NCBI GenBank assembly: GCA_947095585.1
Contig: OX352763.1
Coordinates: 18,401,462-18,465,461, forward strand
Direction of reading: 5' to 3'
From: Nephrocerus scutellatus
Taxonomy: Eukaryota > Arthropoda > Insecta > Diptera > Pipunculidae
DNA: 64,000 nt
Part shown: positions 23,105-34,137 of the stretch, piece after piece
Layout of the letters: every line of letters starts with the position of its first letter
Position numbering within the stretch: position 1 is the stretch's first letter
The notes under the pieces: model-generated
Seen by the model: only the letters and a program-made list of their open reading frames with translations
Database searches by the model: none
Told to the model about the DNA's origin: nothing
Translations under genes and position numbers: made by a program

Positions 23105-23343
23105 ACAACAATAGCAACGTGGATGTTGTCGCTGATGCAATAACCAACATCATCCTTATTGGTATGAGAGAATTAGTCCCTTCCAGGAATTAGTCGGTCA
23201 AACAAAAGGAGGATGGATGATATGACTCGAGCTGTAAAGAGGCTTCTAGGATTAGAGAGGTTTGCTTTCGGTCTTACAAAGCAAACCACTGAGTAAAACC
23301 GAACAAATTTTTAACGAGCCAAAAATTATCGCAATACTCATCT
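23105..23343 (+). mobile_element. LINE family A, copy 1, left part (endonuclease-RT linker)
   Basis: The segment matches, over about 200 bp, the complement of 52,680-52,830: both contain AGCAACGTGGATG, CATCCTTATTG, CCCTTCCAGGAAT, and an ATGACTCGAGCTGTAAAGAG stretch followed by GCTTCTAGGATTAGAGAG. Read in frame it is a LINE linker (DSNVDA..., then YDSSCKEASRIRE). The element continues at 24,146 after an inserted LTR. Confidence 0.8.
23340..23343. repeat. Target-site duplication, left (ATCT)
   Basis: ATCT precedes the LTR; ATTT (24,142-24,145) follows it. The uninterrupted sister copy on the minus strand near 52,650 reads CCCATCTTCGACG, consistent with a single pre-insertion ATCT here. Confidence 0.65.
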
Positions 23344-24141
23344 TGTCACATTTCTTGGGTGACGCTCGTCGGACCCAGAGTTCGTTTCTTGTCGAAGGCG
23401 TTACAAATTAAAAAAACCAATGTATATATTTGTTTTTATTATTGACGGCTGTTTTCTCTTTTATTTATTTAAACAATTTCTTATACTAATTAATAATAAT
23501 AATACTATAGCTAATAATAATCATTATAATAACTTAATTTTCGGTCGGTCTCTCGGTAGGTCTGGGTATGGAGTAGAGTAGCGTCACTGGAATTCACGTT
23601 CAATGGCGCTACCTACTAAAAAAGAAAACAAGTGTAATACTTGCGGTGCTATCTACGGTAGCGTGCAGCTAGCAGCAGAGTCGAAGTAGCGTAGTGTCAC
23701 TGGCATTCTCGTTCAATTGCGCTATCTACTAACAAGAAAACAGGTGTAATACTTGTGGTGCTATCTACGGTAGCGTGCAGCTAGCAGTAGAGTTGGGGTA
23801 AACTAGTGTCACTGGCATTAGCATTCAATGACGCTATTTACTTATTTAACCAAGAAGGTTGCTTAAACAAAATTGGTGAGCCAGAGAACGTAGTTCACTT
23901 CTGAACTAAGTAGAAACAATGTTCCGAAAGTGCAGGAGTCATTGCTAAAATACTGGTACTTTTACAGTATCGCTATCTAAATGTGTATTGCTCCACCACC
24001 CTAAATGGTGTATGCTCCACCATCTATTGCTTGGATAAACGCATACTAGCTCTACTGGACTCACTGGTACATCTGAAATGTGCATAACAGTTGTACGGTA
24101 TGTGACGGAGTAACTTGGGTGTACCAAAACACTTCGTTACA
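23344..24141. mobile_element. Solo LTR of an LTR retrotransposon
   Basis: A 798-bp block starts TGTCACA and ends GTTACA, so it has the TG...CA ends and short imperfect inverted termini of an LTR. It interrupts LINE family A and is flanked by ATCT and ATTT, a 4-bp target duplication with one change, as in many Ty3/gypsy-group insertions. No gag, protease, polymerase, primer-binding site or second LTR is present, so the internal part was probably lost by LTR-LTR recombination. Inside are an AT-rich TTTATTTATTTAAA stretch near 23,460 and a tandem repeat at 23,571-23,845. Orientation cannot be set. A non-autonomous DNA element with chance TG/CA ends is the alternative. Confidence 0.7.
23571..23845 (+). 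repeat. Tandem repeat inside the LTR, period about 113 bp
   Basis: About 2.4 units begin near GTCACTGGAATTC, at 23,583, 23,696 and 23,808. Each has a CAATGGCGCTA-like word, an ACTAAxAAGAAAACA block, GTAATACTTG, and CTATCTACGGTAGCGTGCAG. Repeated blocks in LTRs often carry promoter or enhancer function; here that is only a possibility. Confidence 0.8.
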
Positions 24142-24145
24142 ATTT

Positions 24146-24955
24146 TCGGCGAGTTAAATTCGCTTATGAACAAAAATTGAGGCAAAAATTACTACAATGT
24201 TCAAAATGTAGTAAAATTTACTTGGTCATTCGTGAAAAGAATCAAAAATACAGCCTCGTTGACGATTCCAACGCTCATTTATAATAAAATTATAGTTGTC
24301 AACTCTAAACACAAAGCCAATCAGTTTGCTGTGCATTTTGCAGGTAGCTAAACGCTTCCAGATTGTGTATAGCTGCCGCCTGCACCTCTGAGTATTAAAC
24401 ACTTAATGAGACAGATCTTCATTCGTACTCGTTCAGTTGCTAGAGTTTTGAATGATCTCAACACTCACAAATCTGCTGGGCATTTCCCCATTTGTTCTGA
24501 AGAGGTGTTCTTCCAATCTGGCAGTACTATTGCGTAAGACTGTCCATCTATCCTCTTCTTCCGGAGCCTTCCCGAGAAGTTGAAACACAGCCTTTGTCCA
24601 GGCCATACTTAAAATAGGCAAGCCGTCGTCTCCTTCTTCGTACCGACCCATAGCACCTACATCCATTCTTTGAAAGGTTATGGAAACGCTGATAAATGTT
24701 TGGCTCATGAAACCAACGTCATCCTTAGTGATTGGCAGACAGTGGGACCGTTCTTTGCATAAATTTGGTAAAAGCAATGTTTTCGCACTCAATATTTCCA
24801 AGGTATTTGACAGAGTTTGGCATCAAACTCTCTCGTTCAAAATGCGTGCTTATGGAGTCGATGTAAAACTGCTCCATTGGATTAGAAGCTTTCTTTTGAA
24901 CCGCTCAATTCGTATATTAGAAACATTATGTTCTGACGTTGACAGCACAATAAAA
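24146..24955 (+). mobile_element. LINE family A, copy 1, right part (reverse transcriptase)
   Basis: After the LTR the element resumes with sequence matching the complement of 52,640-52,190. The plus strand reads, with frameshifts, LNTHKSAG near 24,456 (known form: L...KSSGPDG), a PTHSTYIHSLKGYGNAD segment near 24,645-24,695 that corresponds to the YRPI...SKVME region, METLINVWLM at 24,680, and FALNISKVFDRVWHQTL near 24,780-24,830 (RT domain A aspartate in SK.FDRVWH), then LLHWIRSFLLNRSIR. It is lost before the YADD box, at about 24,955. The family resembles jockey or CR1/L2-like LINEs. Inactive. Confidence 0.8.
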
Positions 24956-25049
24956 TGAGGAGAAAACAATCGAGTAGAATTTAACGCTTCTATGACCCAA
25001 TACTCTCTCCTGTCGTTTAATAATTTTAAACTATGGTTTTGTGTTCGTG

Positions 25050-25275
25050 TTTTGAATCTCAGTAACACCAAATGTATTCTTCACGGTCCCACCTATCGCG
25101 AATGTCTGACAAACTTCCAAGAGTAATAATTGTCACGGAAAGCTTTTCAATTTGCCGTTCGGATACGGCAATAAATTGTAGGTCCCTTCCATTTGTGTTC
25201 AAAAATATACATCCATAACACAAATGGGCGCGAGAAGCTAGGCCTTGGACCGCAACGGTTTGTCGCGCCGAATAT
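25050..25275 (-). repeat. Interspersed repeat, family D, minus-strand copy
   Basis: The complement of this block runs from a GGCGCGACAAACCG start through CACAAATGGAAGGGACC, CCGAACGGCAAATTGA and AGGTGGGACCGTGAAG. It aligns end to end with 13,745-13,967. The start also contains GCCTTGGACCGCAACGG on the plus strand, a word found in both subunits at 35,885-36,180. Confidence 0.7.
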
Positions 25276-25425
25276 TATTATTAAGTACTGCTGACTCCAT
25301 CTTAATCAGTAGTCGCATTGAGCGGAACGACTTATTTGATGATGAATATAACGTAAGAATGTTGCGTACCTAGTAATGCAACAATCTCATATGCATCAAG
25401 CAATTCATGATCTAATAGTTCAAGT
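25268..25425 (+). mobile_element. RTE relic, internally deleted
   Basis: AGTACTGCTGACTCCATCTT, then GGAACGACTT and GTAAGAATGTTGCGTA match the linker region of the RTE copy at 57,240-57,345. After AATCTCAT the sequence jumps to CAAGCAATTCATGA, which in the copy at 43,940-44,950 lies about 450 bp further on. The fragment therefore carries a deletion of that size. Confidence 0.75.
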
Positions 25426-25429
25426 ATCC

Positions 25430-27125
25430 ATCGCCTATTCAATCTATATACAAAGACACGAAGAAGATACGAAAGATTAAACCCACGGTGAAAGGTTAGT
25501 AAAGCAGGACGCTCAGAGATTACGGATGTTCAAACTGGATGACATCGGCTCCAATTTGACGAGGTAATATATTTTATCTTGCTTTGGCGTTCTCAACCCT
25601 ACTGCTACTCCTTCTAAGCTGCCACTGTTTAACATCATCACAATTAACGAGTCAACGAGCAACTCAATTTACCAATCCCGCCGAGACTTTAAAGAAACGT
25701 GCAAAACTCTCAGGAATTTGTATATAACCGCTATTAGCTAATGATTTCGAGTTAACTTAAATTTACCGCTAAACGTTAACGTTGTTCGATATTGAGACAC
25801 TAACACCTTATTTCTTTTCCATTTGCGTGATAGATATTAAAACATTCATCATTTTCGCATTGGCAATAAAGTAAAAAGGATCCCAAATACACTCTGCGCT
25901 TTTGGTTGATGACTTTTAAATATTTTTTGAATATCTTTAAACGTTCATACAATCGTATAAGGAGTAACTAAGGAGAGATAGGAGCGGTAGAGTATGTAAA
26001 TTTCAATTGGAAAACATTTTATTGCCAGAAACGCGGCTGGCGCACGTTCGCACATCTCATCGTGCGGTTATTCAAAATTTCATATTTGCCGTATTTTGCA
26101 TTTCGCCAGGAAGTTGAATTTATTTCGATCATAAAATGTTAATATTCGAGCATTTTGTCGACCATTAAAATGTGCCTAGAGCACAACAGCAGCTAAGAGG
26201 AACCGGACGTCGGATGAAAGAATGACTGAAAGGTGGTAAAGGACTACCAGCGGGCGCTTTGTTGTGCTCACCAAACCACGCCACCATTATCTTAAGTGGC
26301 TTTTAAATTGAATGCCTCGTCTTTGTGTCGATTCTTTTGTTCATGGGCGCAGCATGTGTACTATCTACTGAAAGGATAGCCTCCATTCATAACAAACAAC
26401 AACGACAACAGATGCCACCGGATGAGTAAAAATTCGACGGGGCAATCCATTCAAATTTGTAACATATGCCAAAGCGGAAGTTTCCTTTCCCGACATATCT
26501 ACCATCTCGAGGAGAACGAATCTGTAAGCTATACTCGCCCGCTGTTTATTATCTTTTTTCTCAAAATGAATTTGAACTTGAAATGTTTCTTCTGATTGAA
26601 TATGAATTTCGAGCTGAGTTTTGTTAAAGACTCGTAAAAATCACGACACGACACGAGGGTCCATTGTTAGCCAGTTGTTGACTTTATGGTTTTATGACCG
26701 AGCAGACGCTCGATATTTTTATTATCCACCCTGCTCCTTCGGTTATTTGGCAATCGCTTTATTCACTTATCCTACCGAGGTGCTTTGAGAATTTCGAATT
26801 TTATGCGTTACAAAGTATAGTTATCCTGTTTAAAGCCGTTTTCAATGTTTAGGATAGCAATAAACTGAACGATGTATAGAGCTCAACAGTGAAATAATTT
26901 AATAAACAACTTGAAAATAACTCATACATCTAGCAGCTATCCAAATAAAAGCAGAAGGGAAACAGGGGAGTTTTTTCACTTTCAAGAATTGCGGCTCTTT
27001 AAATTTGGAGAGTGTCTCATCGACTACATACCAGTTTTTGTTGTCTTTTCAACGAAAATCCAATGTTACTTTTTGCGATTATATATTAAAGGATTTTGCA
27101 AATAAAATATATTATTACGAAGTAG
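25430..27125. other. Unassigned DNA
   Basis: No transposon protein or host gene was recognised. CACGACACGACACGAG lies near 26,643, a short tandem repeat. A frame at 26,911-27,105 (+) has no known motif. Confidence 0.4.
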
Positions 27126-27129
27126 AACA

Positions 27130-28668
27130 GAAATCATATGCAGCTACTGGTAATGTTAACATCTCCACAAAAGTATTGCGGTACACTGTTTACTATGTAT
27201 ATCAGTCCCCTCCATACGAAATACATAAACGAATCCTTTGATAATGGAGTTTTTCCTGATTGTATTAAGACTGCAAATATTATTCACATCTATAAAACCG
27301 GAGTTGAAACGAATGTCTCCAACTATAGACCGATATCGATATTAACCGCTATATCTAAAGTCTTAGAAAATGTGATACTTACTACAAAAAGCCAATTTTT
27401 AATTTCTAACAGTAGTAGTCATTAGTTACCATTAATTTGGTTTCACCTTGTATTCAAACACTACTGTGGCATATTTAAACTTTACAGATTATATGAGCAC
27501 TAATATAGATAAAAAATTGTATTGTGGCTGTCTATACTTAGATCTAAGTAAAGCTTTTATACTATTAACCCTGGTATTCTAAAATTTTCCAAACTAGACT
27601 TTACTCCAATACAATTAAGTCGGTTTAAGACTCATTTATCTAACAGGCATCAATTTTTGAAAATTAATGATATTATGAGTTCAGAAAAAAGGTGAATTTA
27701 ATAGTACCTCAAGGCTCAATCTTAGGTCCCGACCTCTTCAACGTATAAATTGACGATATAGGTTTCATTGAGTTTAAAGGGGAAATTCAACTGTATGCTG
27801 ATGATTGTTTTATAATGTACCTACTCGGCAGAATCGTTAAAAAAATTGCGTATTAAAATTCAAAATGATTTAAAAAATTGAAACATTGGCGAAATATAAA
27901 TCATTTAACACTAAATCATAACAAACCTATATATGATATTTGCAAATAGGAAATTGCACGGGGATGTTTTCAACAACCACCCAATTACATAAATTTCTTT
28001 CTCTATTGAAAGAGTTAGCTGGTATATTTCCCTTGGGTTAGTGATTGATAGCGAGTAGGTCAACTGGTCAAGTCATATTGACAAAATAAAAAAAATATAT
28101 TGCCATATGTTTTCCCTATCAATCGATTAAAAAATTTCCTTCCCAAAAAAATCTCTTTTGCTAATGTATTACGCATTAATTCAGTCGAGATTAACTTATC
28201 TTAATCCGATTTAGAGTGGTACTGCAAACTATAAAGTAAAAGAGCTAAAGATTTTGCCAAAACGAGTTCTCAAATACATTATTAATGTTCCAGTAAGGTA
28301 TCCAACTAGGAATTCATTAAAGATTCTAATTGAAAGAGAGCTACTAATTTTGATTTATAAAATATTGAATAACCAAATCAAATACAATTTTGATTTAATC
28401 AAGGGTCGTGGATCTTGAGTATAACACAAAAGAAGAAAAACAAATTTTGTTGTTATTTATAATATATTTTGTCGGCGACTTTTCTAAATATAATACTCTA
28501 CCTTCGGATTTAAAAAATATTACCAACTCTATAAAGCTTAAAAAGAAAATAACTGAATACCTTAAGTTGGGGTATAACCTTACTAGGTTCGAACAACTGA
28601 CTTGCATTGTTAAATCTATAAATTTGGTTGTTGAAAACATCGTCTAAATATAAATAAATAAAATAAAG
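27130..28668 (+). mobile_element. LINE: reverse transcriptase to 3' tail, 5' truncated
   Basis: The plus strand begins in the RT finger region: DNGVFPDCIKTANIIHIYKT at 27,238-27,297, then SNYRPISILTAISKVLENV near 27,320-27,372. Domain A is decayed near 27,540 (LDLSKAF). Then come PQGSILGPDLFN near 27,710-27,745 and QLYADDCFIMY near 27,788-27,820 with an intact YADD catalytic box. The carboxyl end, KYNTLPSDLKNITNSIKLKK near 28,490-28,548, matches the usual LP.D.R.. end of jockey/CR1-like elements. It closes with a TAAATAAATAAAATAAA tail at 28,647-28,665. Several stops lie between these parts. 5' truncation with an intact 3' tail is what target-primed reverse transcription produces. Confidence 0.85.
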
Positions 28669-28669
28669 T

Positions 28670-29470
28670 TTTAATGCAATTTTTAATTGTTTAAATTAAT
28701 TTAATAAATCTATTAATAAATCTTCACAAATGGAATAACGTTCTCGTTAAACTAATAAATGTATGGGATTGTTGAAGACTCTGCAAAGAAGTTATTTTTA
28801 AAATTTTGTCCAATTGCTTAGAATTCATACTAAAAATGTGTTGCGACTCATCCGGAAAAATTATAGAAATCGACAGAGAATTATGCAGCACTTATCTAAA
28901 TGAAGCAGTTGTTCATTTGTAAGCGTCGATATGTGTTTTGCCAGCACATGCTTTGCAGTGGCCTTAAACTTGGTTTTAGAAAAATTAAAAGTATATTTTG
29001 GTTCCAGTCGTTGTGCTGTTTCTTCCACTTATACTTGCCCAATCAAACTATGCATCATCGCAGCTTATTCTGCTTTTCATTGCGTTTGCATTGCAAAGTT
29101 TGTATTTACGAGTATGAATGGGCCCTCTGTTTATTAAATTGCAACTTTTCAAAAAGCTTGATCGTTGATCGTATTTTATATTCCATATTCTTTTCTTTCG
29201 TAATTAGTTGCATATTTTTGTGCGCCTGAGATATATGCCTCAAGTAATACTTATTTTGTAGCACATTATCAGGCGGAGTGTTAGTTTTTTTTTTGTGTAG
29301 AATGCAATCGTCACACAATAGTCGATTGCTTTCAAAAAATTAATTGACCGCTGCAAGCGAAGCAAATGATAAAAAATCAGCAAACATAAACGGCCTGAAT
29401 TATTGGTGTAAAGAACTTTGTTTAAGCAGTTTATTGAATTCTTGCGGGATTTAAAAATGCAATAGAATTA
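28670..29470. other. Unassigned AT-rich DNA
   Basis: Frames at 28,900-29,229 (+) and 29,106-29,318 (-) overlap on opposite strands and show no known domain. No repeat family was recognised. Confidence 0.35.
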
Positions 29471-29477
29471 AGAAACC

Positions 29478-29633
29478 ATGTCCCTTAACCCAGAGAACCC
29501 ACAAGGTTCTACTTCTACTCCTTCTCCAAATATCTCACTATCTCCTGACCTCGTACGACAAATTAGTGAGTTGGTTGACTGTAAAAAAACACCAGCTTTT
29601 CGGTGGAAAGAGATTTTGAAATGGAATTCGTAA
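29478..29633 (+). CDS. Possible small ORF, 51 residues, unknown function
   Basis: ATG at 29,478 sits in a favourable AAACC context. The frame runs to TAA at 29,631. The product starts MSLNPENPQGSTSTPSPNIS, a serine/threonine/proline-rich segment, followed by SPDLVRQISELVDCKK, which could form an amphipathic helix, and ends KWNS. I do not recognise it. It could be the start of a LINE first ORF, since a LINE carboxyl piece on the same strand begins 520 bp downstream; it could be a first exon; or it may be chance. Nothing conserved is visible. Confidence 0.2.
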   Translation: MSLNPENPQGSTSTPSPNISLSPDLVRQISELVDCKKTPAFRWKEILKWNS

Positions 29634-30149
29634 AACCTCCCTTGTAGGCACCCGTCAATTTGCAAGAAATTGCACTGATTTTCTCAATTATCAAATTCTA
29701 AAACCACGCAAGAACGTTTATGTATGCAGCACACTTAGAGCATACATATTCAAACGAGGTGAAAGACAACAGATTATCTTTTTTTTTAAATTTCGCTACA
29801 TGCAGAATACCTCTCATCTGTTTATTCTTCTTTAGATTTTGTATTTTGTTTTTCTCAATGCAAGTATGTACTTTAGTTCCATTTATATTTCTTCTCAGCT
29901 TCGATTTAGTTTCTCAATTATTTTCTTTCTTTCAAAACTTGTTCCAGCAGGTAATAATCACTTCTAACTTACTAAAATCGAATATAAATAGCATTTTCTA
30001 TTGTTATGTAATCTATATAAATAAAAAAGAAAATTTTTGCGGTTGGTAGGTATGGAAACTCACATTTCCCAACCAATTTTATTAAATCTTCATTATACAT
30101 TATTGGCAGGTGGAGAAAGGCTAAAGTCTATAATCCCCCTTTCTCATCC

Positions 30150-30290
30150 CAGTGCGTGGGGAAATGTAAAATGTTGTCATATCTGGCCTAGTGCGCCTAA
30201 AACTATCTTGCATCAGCTAGATAGAATACAAAACCACGCTATTTGTCCGACTATCTAGTTCTGTTACCTTTGAAAGGCTTTTCTTAAACC
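30150..30290 (+). mobile_element. LINE relic: RT thumb fragment
   Basis: The frame reads CCHIWPSAPKTILHQLDRIQ then NHAI, matching the thumb region of jockey-superfamily RTs (known form: C.H.WGGAPKT.L..LDR.Q..AI). After one shift it continues SSVTFERLF. The catalytic core is missing and the fragment is only about 45 residues long, but the motif is distinctive. Confidence 0.65.
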
Positions 30291-30299
30291 GTAAGGTTT

Positions 30300-32285
30300 A
30301 GTCTGGATTAGGATGACCAAAAGGACAGCAAATAATAATTATATGAATAAAAAAATAATTTTCGAAAATTAAAGTTTTTTTTTATTTTTTGGTAAACAAA
30401 TTGTGATTCAGTTGCAATAAATTGTAATGAATTTTTTTAATAAACAATTTGACACAAAACCTTTAGACCTACTTATCTGATTTGAAAATTATTTCAAAAA
30501 CTCCTGAAGTCGCATAACTTTTCCCTTCACATACCTTACTGCATAATCAACTTTGCTATTTTCATTTATTTTCCATTCAATATCACATAAAGCTACAGCC
30601 AACAAGAACAACAACAATAGCTTTACCGTTGATAAAAATCATATTCGGTAAACTTTTTACTTTTGTTTATTGTTGAATGAGTTGCAGCACCGGCACGACA
30701 CGACACGACACATTGTCTGCTTTGTGTTCACGCTCCCATCCATCCAAACCACAACAACTACCACCAACCCTACGAACTGTTTCAGAAATGTAATCTCGTT
30801 CAGATGATCCGGGATCCAGTTAAAGGAGTCGCCTCTAGTTGTTCGAAAATCGAATTGTCAATTGGTAAAATTTATTAATGTTAACGGGGATATCAAATGG
30901 GATTGAAAACGCAAATGGGCGAACTTGGATCTGGGACTCGTAATCGAGTTATGAACGTGATCTAGTCAATGGGGAGGAAAGGGCGGGAAAATGTTTTGAA
31001 AAACCGACAGTAGGTGGGAGAAACTTATTGCAAAGTTTTTGCTTTAGCTACCCAGGTAGAGGAGCAAAATAGGAAGTACATTGTTGTTTATAGATAGGAA
31101 CCAATGTTGGTTTTTGCTGCAGGTATAGTTGATCTTCTTGCAATTGTTGTCTTTCTCACAATGACTGAGTGGAAATTCTTCTTTGGCCTTTTCCATTATT
31201 GCTCCTGTGGCAATTTTATTTGTTCTTTTGTGTAATTTTTTTACCGCTGACACCAGACACCCAGAGGCATTGTTAACGGTATAAATATTCTAATGGACAA
31301 TCTGAGTTCGGACAGAATAAGTTTGAATTTTGGAAGGTGTCTGTCGATGAGGGTGGGGAACAAAAGCAATATTTTAACTCAATTTACCGCCTCAGCTTGA
31401 TGTGGGTTTCATTCTGCCTTTTTTTCTATTTGACAGTGGGTTGAAGCGTAATCAAATTGGGGACCCATTCAGGAACTGTAACAACATATACATATACATA
31501 TACAAACAGAGACAGATTGGCTGTTTTAGCAATTTTCAAGCGTAAAAAATAGAGGACACATAATTGCTGATGAAAATCAAAAGGATAAATCTGTTCCTTC
31601 CATTCCACACAGTGTATTGTTTCACTTCTTCTTCTTCTTTTATTTGTGTCTCTTTTGGGGTTTTCTTTTTAATAAATTGAAATGTCAACATGATAAATGG
31701 AGGTTCGTTGGAGAACGGTTGTCCTGCACCATGCTCCCATCCACGCTTATCCATACTCTGCAATGAAGATTTAAGTTTTTTACAAGGACAAAGCTCCAAT
31801 CTAAGTGTGGTTATGAGTTAAATCTTTTGTATGTGTGTGTTTGTGTTTTTAACACATTTTTATTTGGGATCGTGTGCTTTAGCGTTCTTCTGAGTAAGGA
31901 CATTCATGACGAAGGGAATCATTTTTATTAGACTTTTATTAATACTGTGATAATCCTGGCAATGTGGTTTTTTTTCATAAAATACTGATGCAGAGTAGTT
32001 ATGCCAGTTGTTTTACTGACTTAAACTAACCTTACCACGATCTCCGTTGAGTATACTTTGTCACTCATTGCATGCTTCTTATGAGCCCTTCTCAACTTTG
32101 AAGTTCTATCGTGATATTTGCTGTCATACTGAAAACAATGTATTCAACACTTGACCACTGTGATGTAAAGATGTTCCACCTATGTTCATTGCGAAATGCT
32201 CTGCATACTCGGGAAGACATTTTCCATTCGATTAGTGCAAAGTCCGAAACGAAAAAAACGCCATTAGTAACCAGTGTGGCTCGCG
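30300..32285. other. Unassigned DNA
   Basis: A CACGACACGACACGACAC tract lies near 30,695. The rest shows no gene or known repeat. Minus-strand frames at 31,044-31,253 and 31,536-31,799 are lysine-rich without motifs. Confidence 0.4.
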
Positions 32286-32289
32286 TGAT

Positions 32290-32880
32290 CTTAGAAACGT
32301 CTATACGTGGAATATAAGAAATGCTATTTTGGGCTTAGATACTGACAAAATTTCCACTCTCTAGGTCGTATGGAAGGTGGTTAAAAAGGACTTCAAAAAA
32401 GTAGAAAAAAATTTCAACGCATCACACGCGCCACTGGCGACACGTACGGCACGACACAGACATAGACACTTAATTTCAGCTCTCTAGATTGTGAGAAAGT
32501 TAGTTAAAAACGACCTCAAACAAGTAGAAAAAAAAGTTCAACCCATCACACGCGCCACACATCAACGATTTCACACCATCAACGTGACACGCGTCATACG
32601 TAGAATATAAAAAATGCTATTTTGTACTTAGACACTTACAAAATTTCAGCTCTCTAGATCGTGAGTAAGTTGGTTAAAAACGATCTCAAACAAGTCGAAA
32701 AAAAATATCAACACATCACACGCGCCACACGCGACACGTGACACGCGTTATACGTGGAATATAAAAAAAGTACAAAATACTTAGACACTCGTGTGGAAGG
32801 ACCTCAATTTGGTGGGAAATACAGACAAAAAGGGGTCAAGTCAAGTTAAATAAATTTTTTTAATAAAAGTATCAGTTTTG
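32290..32880 (+). repeat. Interspersed repeat, family C, three to four tandem subunits
   Basis: Subunits of about 150-165 bp each contain ATACGTGGAATATAA, a GACACTTACAAAATTTC block, CTCTCTAGATCGTGAG, GGTTAAAAACGA and CAAACAAGTCGAAAAAAA, then a tract of CACACGCGCCACACGCGACA words. The end reads ACAGACAAAAAGGGGTCAAG. The copy at 10,325-10,680 has the same order on the other strand, and 47,585-47,745 a weaker one. CACGTGACACGCGT-type words make the tract locally palindromic. Confidence 0.75.
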
Positions 32881-32889
32881 TAGTGCGCT

Positions 32890-34135
32890 TGTTATCGCCG
32901 AAAATTGACACTTTTTAGACGGCACAGCGTACAGCTCTTTTTTACTGAATTATGCACTAAAGTGCATCTAATGATACACATTACATTTAGCACACATTGA
33001 TGATCGAAATTTTGAACTTTGACACATTTTCTATACCGACTGGCTTAAGTTATTTGACGTCACTTCATTCATTTCTTTTAATGGACATTTTTACAATCGT
33101 TAGAGTACAACAATATAAACTGCATAGTGCGCAGTGTCGTTGTATGTGCGTGTTAGTATGTATGTTTGCGTATAAAAAAGTCTTCTTACAACTTACAGAC
33201 TTTGTTTCATTTTTTAAAAAGTCTGAGTAAGTCTCATGTTAAAGAATGTAAGTCGTATGTGTCTGAGGCAAATATCCTGCATATTGTGTAGGTACTTTTA
33301 TAATGCTCTCTCCCAAGAAACACCAACAACATCAGCACCAATAGTGAAAGGATTTCTGCAAGAAGAGTCATTGAAAAGCACCAAAACTTTACGTTTAAGT
33401 AGAAAAGTTAACGATAACAATACAATAACAGCAGGGATTTTATCTTTTCTGGTCCTTCAGTCCCCCCTGCATATACATATACCTATACTTTCCATAACCA
33501 ATATTACGTCACAAGCTTGGCGGCGTGGTCGTCCCTTCGTTTCCCATGCGAGATGAAAGCAATCGAAAAAGGACCCGAGTGGAATTGGTGGTGCCTTGCG
33601 ATTTTCTTTTGTTGACGACGTGATGAAGACGACGACGACGACTACGATGGCGCTCTGATGTAGAATCGCACAATAACATCAACGCAAGAAACTTATGAAA
33701 TTTCTAAACTTCAAAACAACATTAAACACCCATACAAATGGAATTGCTCTACACAATTGCTACAATGCAATAGCGTCCTTTTAACTTTCTCGATGATGCA
33801 GAATATGCTCCGGGATGCAGACGGTCGGTCGATCGTTCGGTGGCGGCACAGTGGGACGTATGATGGGATTTATTGCATACGAGAAGTACATTGCAACGTG
33901 CTGGGCATCAATGAAAGGAAAGTTTTCTCCTTACAATTGTAACAGGAATCTTAAGGTCCTTGGTGTCTGAGCTGTGTAAGACGAGTAGCTCTTGTGTACA
34001 GTTGCTTTTACTTTACTTCTGGTACACAAGCGAGACTGTGAAGAGCGCATGATGGTCTTAGAGACAAAACAAAACAGAAGAGATCTTCCTATGTAGTATG
34101 TTTTGTTGGTGGGTGTTCATGCGAAAAAGTTGCAT
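32890..34135. other. Unassigned DNA with GAC-rich tract
   Basis: A GACGACGACGACGAC-type tract lies near 33,625-33,645 and a GGTCGGTCGATCG tract near 33,822. Frames at 33,236-33,556 (+) and 32,997-33,230 (+) show no known domain. Confidence 0.4.
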
Positions 34136-34137
34136 TC

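Noticed and set aside
24433..24801. 122-residue minus-strand frame as a gene
   Set aside because: It is antisense to the reverse transcriptase of LINE family A copy 1.
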